64,000 nt of DNA from Micromonospora sp. FIMYZ51. Lineage in GTDB: Bacteria; Actinomycetota; Actinomycetes; Mycobacteriales; Micromonosporaceae. Where the stretch lies: the NCBI RefSeq assembly GCF_038246755.1, contig NZ_CP134706.1, positions 2,046,001 through 2,110,000 of the forward strand, in the 5' to 3' direction. The translations under genes and the position numbers were made by a program. The notes below the pieces were generated by a model that was not told the DNA's origin, made no database searches, and saw only the letters and a program-made list of their open reading frames with translations. Of this stretch, positions 6,878 through 15,659 are shown in pieces; the first letter of the stretch is position 1, and each line of letters starts with the position of its first letter.

Positions 6878-8442
6878 GCGGCGGCTCCGCTGAGCCAGGA
6901 TTCGTGGGCGAGTTCTTCCCGGCCGACGCGTCTGCTTTCCCGTCGCTGTCGGGCGGCGGTGTTGGCGAGCAGCGCGTCACCGTCGGTGCGCCAGCCGGCC
7001 CCGAGGTAGGTGAGCGTCCCGACCGTCAGGGTGTCGGCGGGTTCGTCATCTTCGGCGCGGCGGTAGGTGGCGCGGGTGTCGCGGAGCAGGCCGAAGGTGA
7101 CCGAGTAACGGCGGGCTTTGGTCAGGAAGTGGCCGCCGAAGCCGAGCATGTGTGCCCAGCGGCGCAGTCCGGCGTAGGGATTCGGTGTGGTGTCAACGCG
7201 GCCTTGACGGTCGCCGTCCTGTGCATCGCTGCGGGTAGTGCGGGTGGCCGTGGGGCGTCCGAGTCGCCAGCAGGCGTCGATGAGGCGGGCGACGTGGTCG
7301 CCGTCGGGGTTGGCGTAGGCGTCGATGGTCTCGGAGGTGAGGCGGGTCGAGGTGTGGCCGGTGACCTCGGTGGCTTTGGTGGCGTACTTGGCGAGGTAGG
7401 CGGCCACCTTGGCGTCGGTCACGTCATCGTCGCCGCTGCCGATGCGGCGTACGTCGGTCTGCTCTCCCCAGGCCACCGGCCAGCCGTCCGGACGGTCGGG
7501 GTGTGGCGGGGTGGTGACGGTGATCTGCCGGGCGGCGGCGTGCACGGCGGCGTCCAGGTCGTCGGCGGTGATGCCGGCCGGCGGCGGCACCAGAGCGCCG
7601 GAGTCGCCGGAGTCGACGCCGTCGAGGCGCAGCAGGACGTGGAAGTGGACAGCTCCCCGGCGTTGCATCTCGGCGACCTTGCCGTGAGACACCCGAACCG
7701 GCGGCACCCGACGTACCCGGCCCGAGTCGGCGACGACCTGGACGTGGCCGATGCCGCGTCGGCGGCATAGGGCGGCAAGCTGACGTTCGATCGCCTGCTT
7801 GGTGCGTCGCCACAGCTCACCGGCAAAGCCGTTCCACACAGCCTGGTGGTCATGGTCGTAGCAGTCCAGACAGAGTGGCCGCCCGAGCCGCGGATCGTCG
7901 GCGTCGTGACGGGCGAAGCAGGCCGCGGGCTGCCCGTGCGCGCAGGTGTCGGCGTCACGGCGGGCGCGGCACGGTGCGGGTCGGCAGTCGCACCGCTGGC
8001 GGGTGGCGCAGGTGTGGCGGGGGATGTGCCGGTGGTGGACCGCGCCGAAGGAGGGTGCGGTGAAGGTGGCGAACACGACCGGATGCCGCGCGACGGTGGC
8101 GGGGACGGTCTTGCCACCGGTCAGGCCGGTGCGGACGACCTGGAAGGCGTCACCCGCGTAGACCCAGGCGCAGTCCGGGCACTGCGACGCACGGCGGTTG
8201 CCGCACGCCTTATAGATCGCCCGGTCGGGCAGCTCATCGGTGTGCAGCTCCCGGACGATCCGGCCGGTGTCAGCGTCCACGGCGGTGAGGGTGCCGGTGA
8301 GGCGGATCGGGCGGGTACAGCCGCCAGCGGAGGCGGTGTGCTCCAGCCAGCCGAAGTAGTCCGGCGTGGCGACACGGTGCAGGGCTTGGGCGAACCGGCC
8401 GGCGGCGAGGCCGGGCCGGGACAGGGTGAGCGGGGCGGACAT
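6874..8442 (-). CDS. repSA: RepSA-family replication initiator
   Basis: 522 residues related to the pSAM2 RepSA rolling-circle initiators. Cys clusters lie at CGNRRASQCPDC and CATRQRCDC...C (about residues 80-170), followed by LCLDCYDHDHQAVWNGFAGELWRRT. The AVHFHVLLRLDG segment contains the H-x-H of a HUH endonuclease. The C-terminal half has the conserved AAYLAKYATKATE and H...MLGFGGHFLTKARRYSVTFG. A strong GAGGAG Shine-Dalgarno precedes ATG 8442. It drives replication of the excised circle. Downstream xis and int are coupled to it. Confidence 0.92.
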   Translation of the reverse strand: MSAPLTLSRPGLAAGRFAQALHRVATPDYFGWLEHTASAGGCTRPIRLTGTLTAVDADTGRIVRELHTDELPDRAIYKACGNRRASQCPDCAWVYAGDAFQVVRTGLTGGKTVPATVARHPVVFATFTAPSFGAVHHRHIPRHTCATRQRCDCRPAPCRARRDADTCAHGQPAACFARHDADDPRLGRPLCLDCYDHDHQAVWNGFAGELWRRTKQAIERQLAALCRRRGIGHVQVVADSGRVRRVPPVRVSHGKVAEMQRRGAVHFHVLLRLDGVDSGDSGALVPPPAGITADDLDAAVHAAARQITVTTPPHPDRPDGWPVAWGEQTDVRRIGSGDDDVTDAKVAAYLAKYATKATEVTGHTSTRLTSETIDAYANPDGDHVARLIDACWRLGRPTATRTTRSDAQDGDRQGRVDTTPNPYAGLRRWAHMLGFGGHFLTKARRYSVTFGLLRDTRATYRRAEDDEPADTLTVGTLTYLGAGWRTDGDALLANTAARQRRESRRVGREELAHESWLSGAAA

Positions 8443-9520
8443 CGTTTTCTCCTCACGGGGGTGGCAGGGACGGAAGACGAATCACTACCAGCCGTGGACG
8501 CCTGTCCGCTGGTGGTGTTCGTCGTGTCTCCTGGCACCGCCGAAAGGGCGGCTCACGCCGGAGGGCGGAATCGTGGTGGTGCCACACTCCGCCGATCGAT
8601 GATGTCCTCTCGTGCTCGTGGAGGTTATGGGGCCGGCACGGGTGAGGAGCCTGGGATACCGGCATCCGGCGGGGATTTCCGCAGGCTGCCCCACCCGTGA
8701 AAGGTGAGCGAATCCGAGCCATCGTGGACGGCGGAAGACCGTGCTGGGCCGCTCGGCGGATTCAGAGAGCCGGCGTTGTGGCCGGGGTGGTGGAGAGGCG
8801 GCGGGACGTGGCCCGCATCAGCGGCAGGAAGGCCGCTCGGGGTCTCAGTGGTCGAGTCCAGCGTTGCGGCGGGAAGGCCGCGCTGGCGTGCTCAACGAGG
8901 GCCAGAGTAGCACCGGGTACCGACACGTCAACCCGCCGTGACCCCGCTGGCCCGAGGCGGGGCGACCGGCTGCCGGCCGGTGTGGGAGGACTTTCTGTAC
9001 GTCTATCAAGGCGGCCCTGAACGGGCCGCACGCGCCGCCGCCTGGGCGCGCGTCCGTCGCTCCGCTGGCGCTCCGACTCCGGCCACGCAACACGCCCGGC
9101 GGCTGGCGCGGAGGGCGGGTAGCCCGGTGGGCCGCCGCAGCACGACAGCCGCGTTGACCGAGTGGGTAGGCCGGCAGCCGGCCGGGCCGCGCGGCCACGA
9201 GCCCACGCGGCGTAGGGCAGGGGACGCCGGCTGCGTCGGCGAGCTGGCGGCGGTCGCGGGGTTGCGGCTACTGCGCCTCCGGCGGGGGCGCTCCGGCTCC
9301 AGGATGGCCGGGGCTCCGTCGGCGGGTCGCGGTTCGTGGGTGGTGGCGGTGGAAGCCATCCCGCCCACCGTCGACCCGGGCGAGCCGAGCAGACCACCGC
9401 CCGACCCGCCAGCGCCCGACCGTGCGTCAAGGTCCGCTTGACGTGGCGGGCCGGGCGGCGGCCCGCTCTCCAGGAGGACGGGTCGATGGCAGACGGGATG
9501 GTAGCCACAACGTGGCTTGC
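8443..9520. other. 1.1-kb GC-rich non-coding block; candidate origin/transfer region
   Basis: No frame here looks coding: translations are Pro/Arg/Ala rich in every phase. The block is dense in inverted repeats, for example GCGGCCC-tgaac-GGGCCGC at 9011-9029 and others around 8965 and 9170-9205. It lies upstream of rep, where related elements carry tra/spd genes or replication sequences. I read it as a non-coding remnant that may hold a single- or double-strand origin; direct evidence is lacking. Confidence 0.4.
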
Positions 9521-10489
9521 CTACGAGATCTGTGTAGGTGATGGTGTTTTGAGAGACAGAATCTCTCCAAGCAGAACATATGTTTCGAGGAATAAAAACC
9601 TCGCTTCTGAAAGCGTCACGTCATTGTGAATACCAGTGGAGACTCGGTCATATATTCCTCGCATCGCCTGTCGGAGGCGACCTTGGCGACTCTTGCTGCT
9701 GGTGCATTGCCGGACAAAGGCGTCAATCCGATTCAGTACGTTTGACTTGCGTACGTCGACCTTCTGCTCTCCATGCTGAATCGGCTCTTCCTGTGGAGGA
9801 AATACAGCATCAGCGAAGCTGTCAATGAGGCGTCGGCATGTGCTCATGGCTTGGCTGATGGCTTCAGGGTCGCCAGCATCCAGTCGCTCGATGATCGACT
9901 CGACCTTCGTGAGCGCTGTCCCGCTTAGCGGGGCGAGCATCGAGTCGACATGCTGCCGAGTCGACTCGAACAACTCTCCTTGTGACTCGCTGAAGAGCAG
10001 TTCATGATACGTGCGGGTCGCGACTTCGTAAAGGTTTGCGATTACGGCAGAGCGAATGGCGGACAGTTCGGCAATGCTGTTCGTAACCTGGCCCACGTTT
10101 CGGTAGTGGGCATTCAATGCGAGACTCAAATGTTCGCCACTAAGGCTGGGTGTGTGGAGAGTACTTAGCATTCCCTCTAGGGATTTGATGTTCGAAGCAA
10201 TCGCCCCAAAGCTCCTTACTTTCGCCCGCTCTTCGCCCTTTTCGTTCTTGTATATTCGACCCGAACGCTTCAAGTGTGGGCGCGTTGATTGGTTGAAGGT
10301 GTAGCCATTTAGTTCTAGCTGCAACCATTGCAAGCTATCCTCGTCGCCGATCAATCGGGCGAGCCGAGAAGCTTTGAGTAGCAAATTTTCAGCGTCAACT
10401 CGGCTAAGCTCGATGTCCGCAAGAAGATCTTCAGCTAGTTTCAGCGCTTCAGTCTGCTTTTTCAGCACAATCTTGACCTTCCTTGCCAA
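9521..10489 (-). CDS. AbiTii-domain protein (putative abortive-infection defence)
   Basis: 322 residues, in DNA clearly lower in G+C than its surroundings. The N-terminal about 60 residues (LAEDLLADIELSRVDAENLLLKASRLARLIGDEDSLQWLQLELNGY) match the AbiTii domain pattern, an N-terminal module found in predicted antiphage proteins, including the diagnostic WLQLELNGY. The rest is helical with no recognised catalytic motif (an E/K-rich middle and a long C-terminal helix bundle). It is likely an acquired defence gene and lies one pseudogene away from a SLATT gene in the same orientation. Its mechanism is unknown. Confidence 0.65.
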   Translation of the reverse strand: MARKVKIVLKKQTEALKLAEDLLADIELSRVDAENLLLKASRLARLIGDEDSLQWLQLELNGYTFNQSTRPHLKRSGRIYKNEKGEERAKVRSFGAIASNIKSLEGMLSTLHTPSLSGEHLSLALNAHYRNVGQVTNSIAELSAIRSAVIANLYEVATRTYHELLFSESQGELFESTRQHVDSMLAPLSGTALTKVESIIERLDAGDPEAISQAMSTCRRLIDSFADAVFPPQEEPIQHGEQKVDVRKSNVLNRIDAFVRQCTSSKSRQGRLRQAMRGIYDRVSTGIHNDVTLSEARFLFLETYVLLGEILSLKTPSPTQIS

Positions 10490-10679
10490 GTGAAGGTGCT
10501 AGGGCGGGCAAGCCTGCTCACCCGGGACTCGTCCGACGTCCGGCTCATCGTCCGGCGGGGCGTGAGCACCCTGAGGCCGCACGAGGCTGTCAGCCCATGC
10601 CGTGCGCGACGAGGGCTGTCGGGCATAGTAGCTAGCCGGCGGCGGCCGAGGCTACTGAGATGCTGCATCGCGTGCGCCA

Positions 10680-10860
10680 GTGAGGCAAGCCGACGAGGAG
10701 CAGGGCCAGGCCGTCGACAGCGACGGGCACGGACAGGAACATAGCAAGATCAGCATTGCGGGCACAGAGGCCCAGCAGAGCGTGGCGAGGCCCGAGCGTG
10801 GGACCACAGCCTGACGGGCGCTGTCGACAGCCACGGTGACAGCAACAAGCCGCGACATGG
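10680..10860 (-). pseudogene. possible frameshifted DUF2637-like (SpdB-type) fragment
   Basis: One minus-strand frame gives MSRLVAVTVAVDSARQ, and a second gives HALLGLCARNADLAMFLSVPVAVDGLALLLVGL. The second resembles the hydrophobic core of DUF2637 membrane proteins (A-x-L-x-G...LaWllPvavDgl). Such proteins are common next to the replication and transfer genes of actinomycete elements. The break between frames suggests a decayed gene. The remainder of 10490-11108 holds nothing else convincing apart from a copy of the 41-bp repeat. Confidence 0.3.
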
Positions 10861-10912
10861 ACAGCCGGCAGCGGCCGGGCATGGACGGTTGCCCGAGGTC
10901 GCAGACGTGGAT

Positions 10913-10953
10913 GGACCCCGCCGGACGACGCGCCCAGAACTTACAAGCGAGGG
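10913..10953. repeat. 41-bp direct repeat, copy 1
   Basis: The sequence beginning GGACCCCGCCGGACGACG and ending CAAGCGAGGG recurs at 11799-11839 with three mismatches. A preceding CCCGAGGTC (about 10892 and 11779) is also shared, so homology extends about 20 bp upstream. The two copies flank the SLATT gene. Confidence 0.8.
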
Positions 10954-11108
10954 ATCGGCCTGAGTCGTCTCTGGGGCGTCGCCGGCCGCCAAAGATGACT
11001 AAAGACGACTACAACACCCAAGGAACTTGCACGTCAGCCACCATTCGATAGCGGCTAACCTGATGGGCGACGGACGAGTCGACCTGCACGGCGACTTTGT
11101 CTCGGGGC

Positions 11109-11681
11109 CTACTGCCTTCCGCTTGTCGAGGTGTCGGCCGCTCGCTCCGCGTCCTTCACGAAGAATGCCCGTGACCTCCTGGCTCTGCGATGGCCGAGCC
11201 TCAAGGCGATCTCGGATGGTGGGTCTGCGATTCGATGGATCTCGTTAATCCTCATCGTTAGCTCGCGCACGCGGTCACGGGCATCCTGCGGAGACATGCC
11301 TTCCAAGTCCAGCCTGAGTAGCTGTCGAGCGTCGTTGCGTACCTCGGTTGCGGCGTTTGCGCAATTCTGTGCGGTAAGCTCCTTGCGTGCTGGGTTTAGC
11401 GCAGCTTGTACACCAGCAAGGGCAGAGGCCACAAGCGCTAAGACTCCTGCCAAGTTCCCTGACGAGGGATCGGACAACGAGATGCCTCCAGCTAGCGCCG
11501 CAAGCGCCGCCGCAGGAACCACAAGGCAATTGCTTATGAGTCGCCATAGACGAGCCTGGGCGAACTGGGTGCTCGCCCCGTAGTGGGCGTTGTTCTGGAG
11601 CAGGATCAGTTCTTGCGCAACTGCCGCCTGGCCGCCTGAGCGCTTGGCTTCGTTGTGGGGGAGCGGCTCCTCTGTGGCCAT
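11109..11681 (-). CDS. SLATT-domain 2TM protein (putative membrane effector)
   Basis: 190 residues with the SLATT layout: an N-terminal helix (ELILLQNNAHYGASTQFAQARLWRLI), two adjacent membrane segments (CLVVPAAALAALAGG and LAGVLALVASALAGVQAAL, about residues 50-95), then a long cytosolic helical region with N-P-A-R-K and YxxLR-like elements. SLATT proteins are predicted pore-forming effectors of nucleotide-dependent defence and conflict systems. No nucleotide cyclase or SLOG sensor lies next to it here; the nearest genes are the AbiTii gene and an IS. Lower G+C than neighbours and flanking direct repeats suggest acquisition. Confidence 0.65.
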   Translation of the reverse strand: MATEEPLPHNEAKRSGGQAAVAQELILLQNNAHYGASTQFAQARLWRLISNCLVVPAAALAALAGGISLSDPSSGNLAGVLALVASALAGVQAALNPARKELTAQNCANAATEVRNDARQLLRLDLEGMSPQDARDRVRELTMRINEIHRIADPPSEIALRLGHRRARRSRAFFVKDAERAADTSTSGRQ

Positions 11682-11798
11682 CCGGTGATGGTATGGCGAG
11701 CGCTCAGTCTGGTACAGGGCAGCTGAGTTCGACAGCAGCAGTGAGGCGAGTCGCCAGTCGTCGGCCGCGGATAGTCACCCGAGGTCATCCACGCGAAC

Positions 11799-11839
11799 GG
11801 ACCCCGCCGGACGACGCGCCCAGATTTTCCAAGCGAGGG
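11799..11839. repeat. 41-bp direct repeat, copy 2
   Basis: Second copy of the repeat at 10913-10953 (38 of 41 positions identical by eye). It lies upstream of the SLATT start, while copy 1 lies downstream of its stop. Confidence 0.8.
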
Positions 11840-11940
11840 GCCAAAATGCCCCTGGCTTCAGGCCGTCGCCAGGCCGTAGAACGTCAACCAGTAGTGACCA
11901 AAATGACACTCGATGCCGAGTGTTTGTGCAGCCCAGGCTA

Positions 11941-12828
11941 AGGGACGTCTCGTAACTCTGGCATCTGTCCCTTAAGGATGATCGGGCAGGATGCCCAGGT
12001 GCAGGTGATCACGGCAGCCCGCCCGGAGTGGATCTTTCCGTTCACCGGGTTGCAGCCCGCCCAGTTCCGCACGCTGGTCCGACTGGTCGCCGAGCGTGGC
12101 GGTGACGGCATCGCCGACGGCCGGCCGGGCCGGCAGTGGGCCCTGGGCCTCGCCGACCGGGTGCTGCTGGTCGCGGCGTACTGGCGGACGAATCTGACGA
12201 TGCGGCAGATCGGCCCGCTGTTCGGGGTGTCGCACTCCGCCGCGCACCGGGTCATCGACACCCTCGCGCCGCTGCTGGCCCTGGCGCCGGTGCGCAAACG
12301 GCCGGTCGAGCAGATCGCGATCGTCGACGGGACGCTCATCCCCACCCGCGATCACCGCCTGGCCGCCCGGAGCAAGAACTACCGGTACTCGACGAACCTG
12401 CAGGTCGCCATCGACGCCAGCACCCGACTGGTCATCGCCGTCGGCGACCCGCAGCCCGGCAACCGCAATGACACCATCGTCTACCGCACCTCGGGCATCG
12501 ACCAGAAACTCGCAGGCAGGCCGGTGATGGCCGACGGCGGCTACCGCGGCAACCCGGAGGTGATCATGCCGTACCGCAAGCCCACTGACGGCGGCTTGCT
12601 GCCGGAGTGGAAGGAGGCCTTGAACGTCGAGCACCGCACCGTTCGGGCTGGGGTCGAACATGCCCTGGCCAGGATGAAGTGCTTCAAGATCCTGCGCGAC
12701 TACCGCCGCGCCGCCCACACATTGACCGATGCCGCTTCTGGCATCGCCAACCTCCACAACATCATCCTCGCCGGCTGACCACCGGTCCGGTGCCGGGCAA
12801 CGCCTTCACCCAGTTACGAGACGTCCCT
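11941..12828. mobile_element. IS5-family insertion sequence (888 bp)
   Basis: Perfect 17-bp terminal inverted repeats AGGGACGTCTCGTAACT at 11941-11957 and its complement at 12812-12828, flanked by a TA duplication (11939-11940 and 12829-12830) within CTA...TAG. A single transposase gene fills the element. A 2-bp TA duplication fits the IS427 group of IS5. The copy looks intact and recently inserted into element 1. Confidence 0.9.
11978..12778 (+). CDS. IS5-family (DDE_Tnp_4) transposase
   Basis: 266 residues. An N-terminal HTH (LADRVLLVAAYWRTNLTMRQIGPLFGVSHSAAHRVI) is followed by the DDE catalytic core: first Asp in AIVDGTLIP, second Asp in VMADGGYRG, and Glu in RAGVEHALARMK. The gene ends 50 bp before the right inverted repeat. 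It is full length with no frameshift, so the element may be active. Confidence 0.9.
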   Translation: MIGQDAQVQVITAARPEWIFPFTGLQPAQFRTLVRLVAERGGDGIADGRPGRQWALGLADRVLLVAAYWRTNLTMRQIGPLFGVSHSAAHRVIDTLAPLLALAPVRKRPVEQIAIVDGTLIPTRDHRLAARSKNYRYSTNLQVAIDASTRLVIAVGDPQPGNRNDTIVYRTSGIDQKLAGRPVMADGGYRGNPEVIMPYRKPTDGGLLPEWKEALNVEHRTVRAGVEHALARMKCFKILRDYRRAAHTLTDAASGIANLHNIILAG

Positions 12829-12963
12829 TAGTGATGGGCGACCTATGTCCGGTTCGCCTGGCACCCGGTTCCAGTTCAACGCCAAGTGACGTGCGGCGGT
12901 GCGAGTCGGGTGCCGGACAGACGATGGTAACCCTAGGCATGCGTTCCGATACGTTCGATCACC

Positions 12964-13362
12964 ATGAAGGGTCTGGAACGGTACTGGGGCTATCTGGCGT
13001 TCATCATCCTCGTCACGGCTTGGTGGACTCGTTCCGTGGGGCCGGTGGCGCTGCTCGTGCTGTCGATACTGGTGACCGGATTCTTCCTGCTCCAAGCCCC
13101 GGTGTGGTGCTGCGCCGTCAATCGGGATGGCACCCTATGCCGGAACAACTCAGCTGGCCTCCTGCTCGGGTGCAGCAAGCGGCAGCACAAGTGGCAGAAG
13201 CTAAGGATGACCATCGTTCCGCATGCTTGGCGTCAAATGAACCGTGGGCTTTGGGCGTCACCTCGGGAAGGGCTGACGACCCTGGGCGCGATCGCGGGGC
13301 TCCTTTCGACGATTGCGGCGACGGCGATCACCGTTGCTGGGCAGTTTGCTGGCACAGCCTGA
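12964..13362 (+). CDS. small membrane protein with a Cys-containing loop (132 aa)
   Basis: 132 residues. Two N-terminal membrane segments (YLAFIILVTAWW and VALLVLSILVTGFFLLQ) are followed by a Cys/His loop (WCCAVNRDGTLCRNN...LLLGCSKRQHKW) that could bind metal, a short basic region and a C-terminal membrane segment (LTTLGAIAGLLSTIAATAITVAGQ). The loop pattern C-x-x-x-x-x-G-x-x-C-R-N-N is familiar from uncharacterised actinomycete proteins. No ribosome-binding site is obvious. It lies between the IS and NUDIX gene in element 1. Confidence 0.55.
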   Translation: MKGLERYWGYLAFIILVTAWWTRSVGPVALLVLSILVTGFFLLQAPVWCCAVNRDGTLCRNNSAGLLLGCSKRQHKWQKLRMTIVPHAWRQMNRGLWASPREGLTTLGAIAGLLSTIAATAITVAGQFAGTA

Positions 13363-13492
13363 CCACCTGCCGTGGGAGAAGGCGCAGGGGAGGCCCTTCC
13401 ATCCGACACTGGTGCGGTCAGCGGCGTAGAGCTTGCTGCCGGGACGCATCGGCGCCGCAGCGCGCGGTGAGGCCGGCGCGGATACTGGCGGG

Positions 13493-14059
13493 GTGGTGGA
13501 GAAGCAGGCGACGGAGTTGACCCGGTGGACCATCCACGGCGAGCGGGTGGTTGATGACTCCCGGCGAGCGCGGCTCAGCATCGCCGAGGTGGAGTTGCCG
13601 GACGGGGTGCGCTTCGAGCAGTACGTGATCCGGGCTCCCCGGTCGGCCATGGTCGCCGTGCTCGATGATCGGGAGCGGCTGCTGTTGATGCGGCGGCACC
13701 GGTTCGTGTTCGACCGGTGGGTGTGGGAACTGCCTGGCGGCTACGTCGATGACGAGGAGCAGCCGGCGCAGTGCGCGGCGCGGGAGGTCGAGGAGGAGAC
13801 CGGCTGGCGGCCCCACGCGGTGGAGCCGTTGCTCTCCTTCCAGCCGTGGGTCGGGACTGCCGACGCCGAGAATCTGCTGTTCCTGGCGCGGCAGGCCGAG
13901 CACATCGGCGCACCCGTGGACGTGAACGAGGCTGAGCAGGTCGCGTGGATTCCGCTCGACGAGGCGTACGGGTTGGTGTCTCGGGGTGAGATCGTCGGTG
14001 CCGGCACGGTGATTGCGGTGCTGGAGTTGGTGGCGCGTAAGGCCCGGGGAGAGCTGTAG
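13493..14059 (+). CDS. NUDIX hydrolase (ADP-ribose pyrophosphatase-like)
   Basis: About 188 residues from the GTG at 13493 (an earlier ATG at 13433 would add an unlikely leader). The Nudix box has GGYVDDEE...REVEEETGW, satisfying G-x5-E-x7-R-E-U-x-E-E-x-G-U. A SAMVAVLDDRERLLLMRRHRF strand-loop precedes it and LSFQPWVGTADAENLLFLARQ follows, as in the ADP-ribose/NADH group. NUDIX genes are regular cargo of actinomycete integrative elements, paired with XRE regulators; their physiological role there is not settled. Convergent with the next regulator (5 bp apart). Confidence 0.85.
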   Translation: MVEKQATELTRWTIHGERVVDDSRRARLSIAEVELPDGVRFEQYVIRAPRSAMVAVLDDRERLLLMRRHRFVFDRWVWELPGGYVDDEEQPAQCAAREVEEETGWRPHAVEPLLSFQPWVGTADAENLLFLARQAEHIGAPVDVNEAEQVAWIPLDEAYGLVSRGEIVGAGTVIAVLELVARKARGEL

Positions 14060-14063
14060 AAGG

Positions 14064-15518
14064 TCAGCGTCGTGGGCCGAGGCTGGCGTCGATGCGGCCG
14101 GTGAAGTGCCGGACGGCGGGTAGTCGCCGGTGTGGGGCGAGTTGGGTTTGCAGGTCGCGGAGGTAGCGGACGGCCCTGGCGGAGCGGAGTTGGGTGGTCA
14201 GGGTGAGGGCTTCTGCGCCGATGGTGCAGGCGCGGTCGGGGTTGCCCTGTTGGGCGTGGATGCTGGCGAGTAGTGCGAGGTTGAAGGCTCTGCCGCGTAC
14301 GTAGCGGTTGTCCATGTGTAGGGATCGGACGGCGAAGCGTTCGGCGTGGGTGTTGCGGCCGAGGGCGTGGAAGCAGTGGCCGAACTTGGCGGACAGGTAT
14401 GCCTCGTCGAAGTAGCTGAGCCATTGCGGGTCGGTGCTGCGGTCGGCCCGGTCGAGGGCTTGTTCTGCCTGGTGCAGGGCGGCGGCGCAGGCCCGTTCGT
14501 CGTGGGCTTTGGCCAGGGCGTGGGCTTCCATGACGTGGGCTTCGGCGGACAGGACGGGGACCCCGGCGCGGCGGGCGGTCCGGCCGGCGGCGCGGGCGAG
14601 GTCGAGTCCGGTGGCGGTGTGGCCGAGGTAGGTGGCCTGGTGGCTCATGGCGGCGAGGATTTCCGCGCCGAGGCCGTCGTCTGCGGCGGCGTGGGCGAAG
14701 TCCAGGGCGAGGGTGAGGTGCCGCTGGGCGATGCCGTGCTCGGCGGTGTCGTACGCCTGCCATCCGGCGAGCTGGGCCAGTTCGGCGGCGGCGCTGAGCA
14801 GCCGTTGGCCGGTGGGGTGGTCGTAGCGGCCGTCGGTGAGCAGCGGGGTCACCTCCTGGTGGAGGTAGCGGGCGACGGTGTCGCGGGCGTGCCCGCCGCC
14901 GTACTGGTTGTCTAACTGGCGATAGGTCGCGGTCATCGCGCGGATGGTGTCAATCTGCGGTTGACCGACGGCGTCCCGGCCGGGTTGGGTCACCGGGGCT
15001 GGATCGGGGGCGGTGAACCAGCGCAACGCCGGCAGGGTGTAGCCGGCGGAACTGAAGGCCACCTGCCGGAGTACCTCTCGACGGTTCACGTCACCTCGCC
15101 AAAGCTCTGCGGCACTGCGTACGTCCTCTTGCCAGGTCCGGGTGGTTGGCGGCTCGCTGGGTCGACCGGGGGTGAGCCGGCCGGGTTCGGCCGGCGGCGC
15201 GGCCTGCTTGGGTGCCAGGCCCATCGCGATTCGCGCCTGGTCGGGCATCCGGCATCCGTCGGCGATCCGCTCCAGGACGTCGATTGAGGTGACCTTGCGT
15301 CCGGCCATGATTCGGCTGACGTAGCCCTGCTCCAGCCCGACGGCGGCCCCGATCCGGCTCTGACTCGCGCCGGTGAGGCTGGTGATCCAGCGGAACAGCC
15401 CGGCGATGTCGCGGGCGGCCAGGGCGGCGAGCACCTCGCCGTGCGACCACGCGTCGTCTGGTATTCGAAGCGGATCGAGCAGCACGGCGGCTCCTAGCGT
15501 CGCGTTTCGACTACTCAT
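14064..15518 (-). CDS. XRE-family regulator with TPR-like sensor region
   Basis: 484 residues from ATG 15518, chosen because the longer frame upstream is Arg/Pro-rich antisense. The N-terminal HTH (about residues 30-75) reads ITSLTGASQSRIGAAVGLEQGYVSRIMAGRKVTSIDVLERIADG. A twin-Arg-like stretch (NRREVLRQVAFSSAGYTLPAL) follows. The C-terminal about 300 residues form helix-turn-helix TPR-like repeats (LAQLAGW.AYD...A..HL..AL..A..A). This architecture is frequent in Micromonospora and Streptomyces and resembles RRNPP receptors, but no ligand is known. It diverges from the 15660 gene across a 17-bp palindrome. Confidence 0.8.
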   Translation of the reverse strand: MSSRNATLGAAVLLDPLRIPDDAWSHGEVLAALAARDIAGLFRWITSLTGASQSRIGAAVGLEQGYVSRIMAGRKVTSIDVLERIADGCRMPDQARIAMGLAPKQAAPPAEPGRLTPGRPSEPPTTRTWQEDVRSAAELWRGDVNRREVLRQVAFSSAGYTLPALRWFTAPDPAPVTQPGRDAVGQPQIDTIRAMTATYRQLDNQYGGGHARDTVARYLHQEVTPLLTDGRYDHPTGQRLLSAAAELAQLAGWQAYDTAEHGIAQRHLTLALDFAHAAADDGLGAEILAAMSHQATYLGHTATGLDLARAAGRTARRAGVPVLSAEAHVMEAHALAKAHDERACAAALHQAEQALDRADRSTDPQWLSYFDEAYLSAKFGHCFHALGRNTHAERFAVRSLHMDNRYVRGRAFNLALLASIHAQQGNPDRACTIGAEALTLTTQLRSARAVRYLRDLQTQLAPHRRLPAVRHFTGRIDASLGPRR

Positions 15519-15569
15519 GGTGTTCAAGGCAAGAGCGTATGGCGACCGCTCGCGCCGGTCGAGCCGCTT

Positions 15570-15586
15570 CATGTCACGGTGACATG
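15570..15586. promoter_or_regulatory. 17-bp palindromic operator candidate
   Basis: CATGTCAC-G-GTGACATG is a perfect inverted repeat with one central base. It lies in the 141-bp intergenic space between two divergent regulator operons (14064-15518 and 15660-17019), the expected place for an autoregulatory site of one of the two XRE proteins. Confidence 0.6.
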
Positions 15587-15659
15587 ACCGCTGGTCATGG
15601 GCCCGTCTCTTAGCCTTTCGTAGCTTCTCCGTCACTTGATGTGGCGCGGGAGGCAAGAG

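Noticed and set aside
8762..9508. 248-residue minus-strand frame in the block upstream of rep
   Set aside because: Pro/Arg/Ala-rich, no homology pattern; all six phases are open because of very high G+C, so it was called non-coding.
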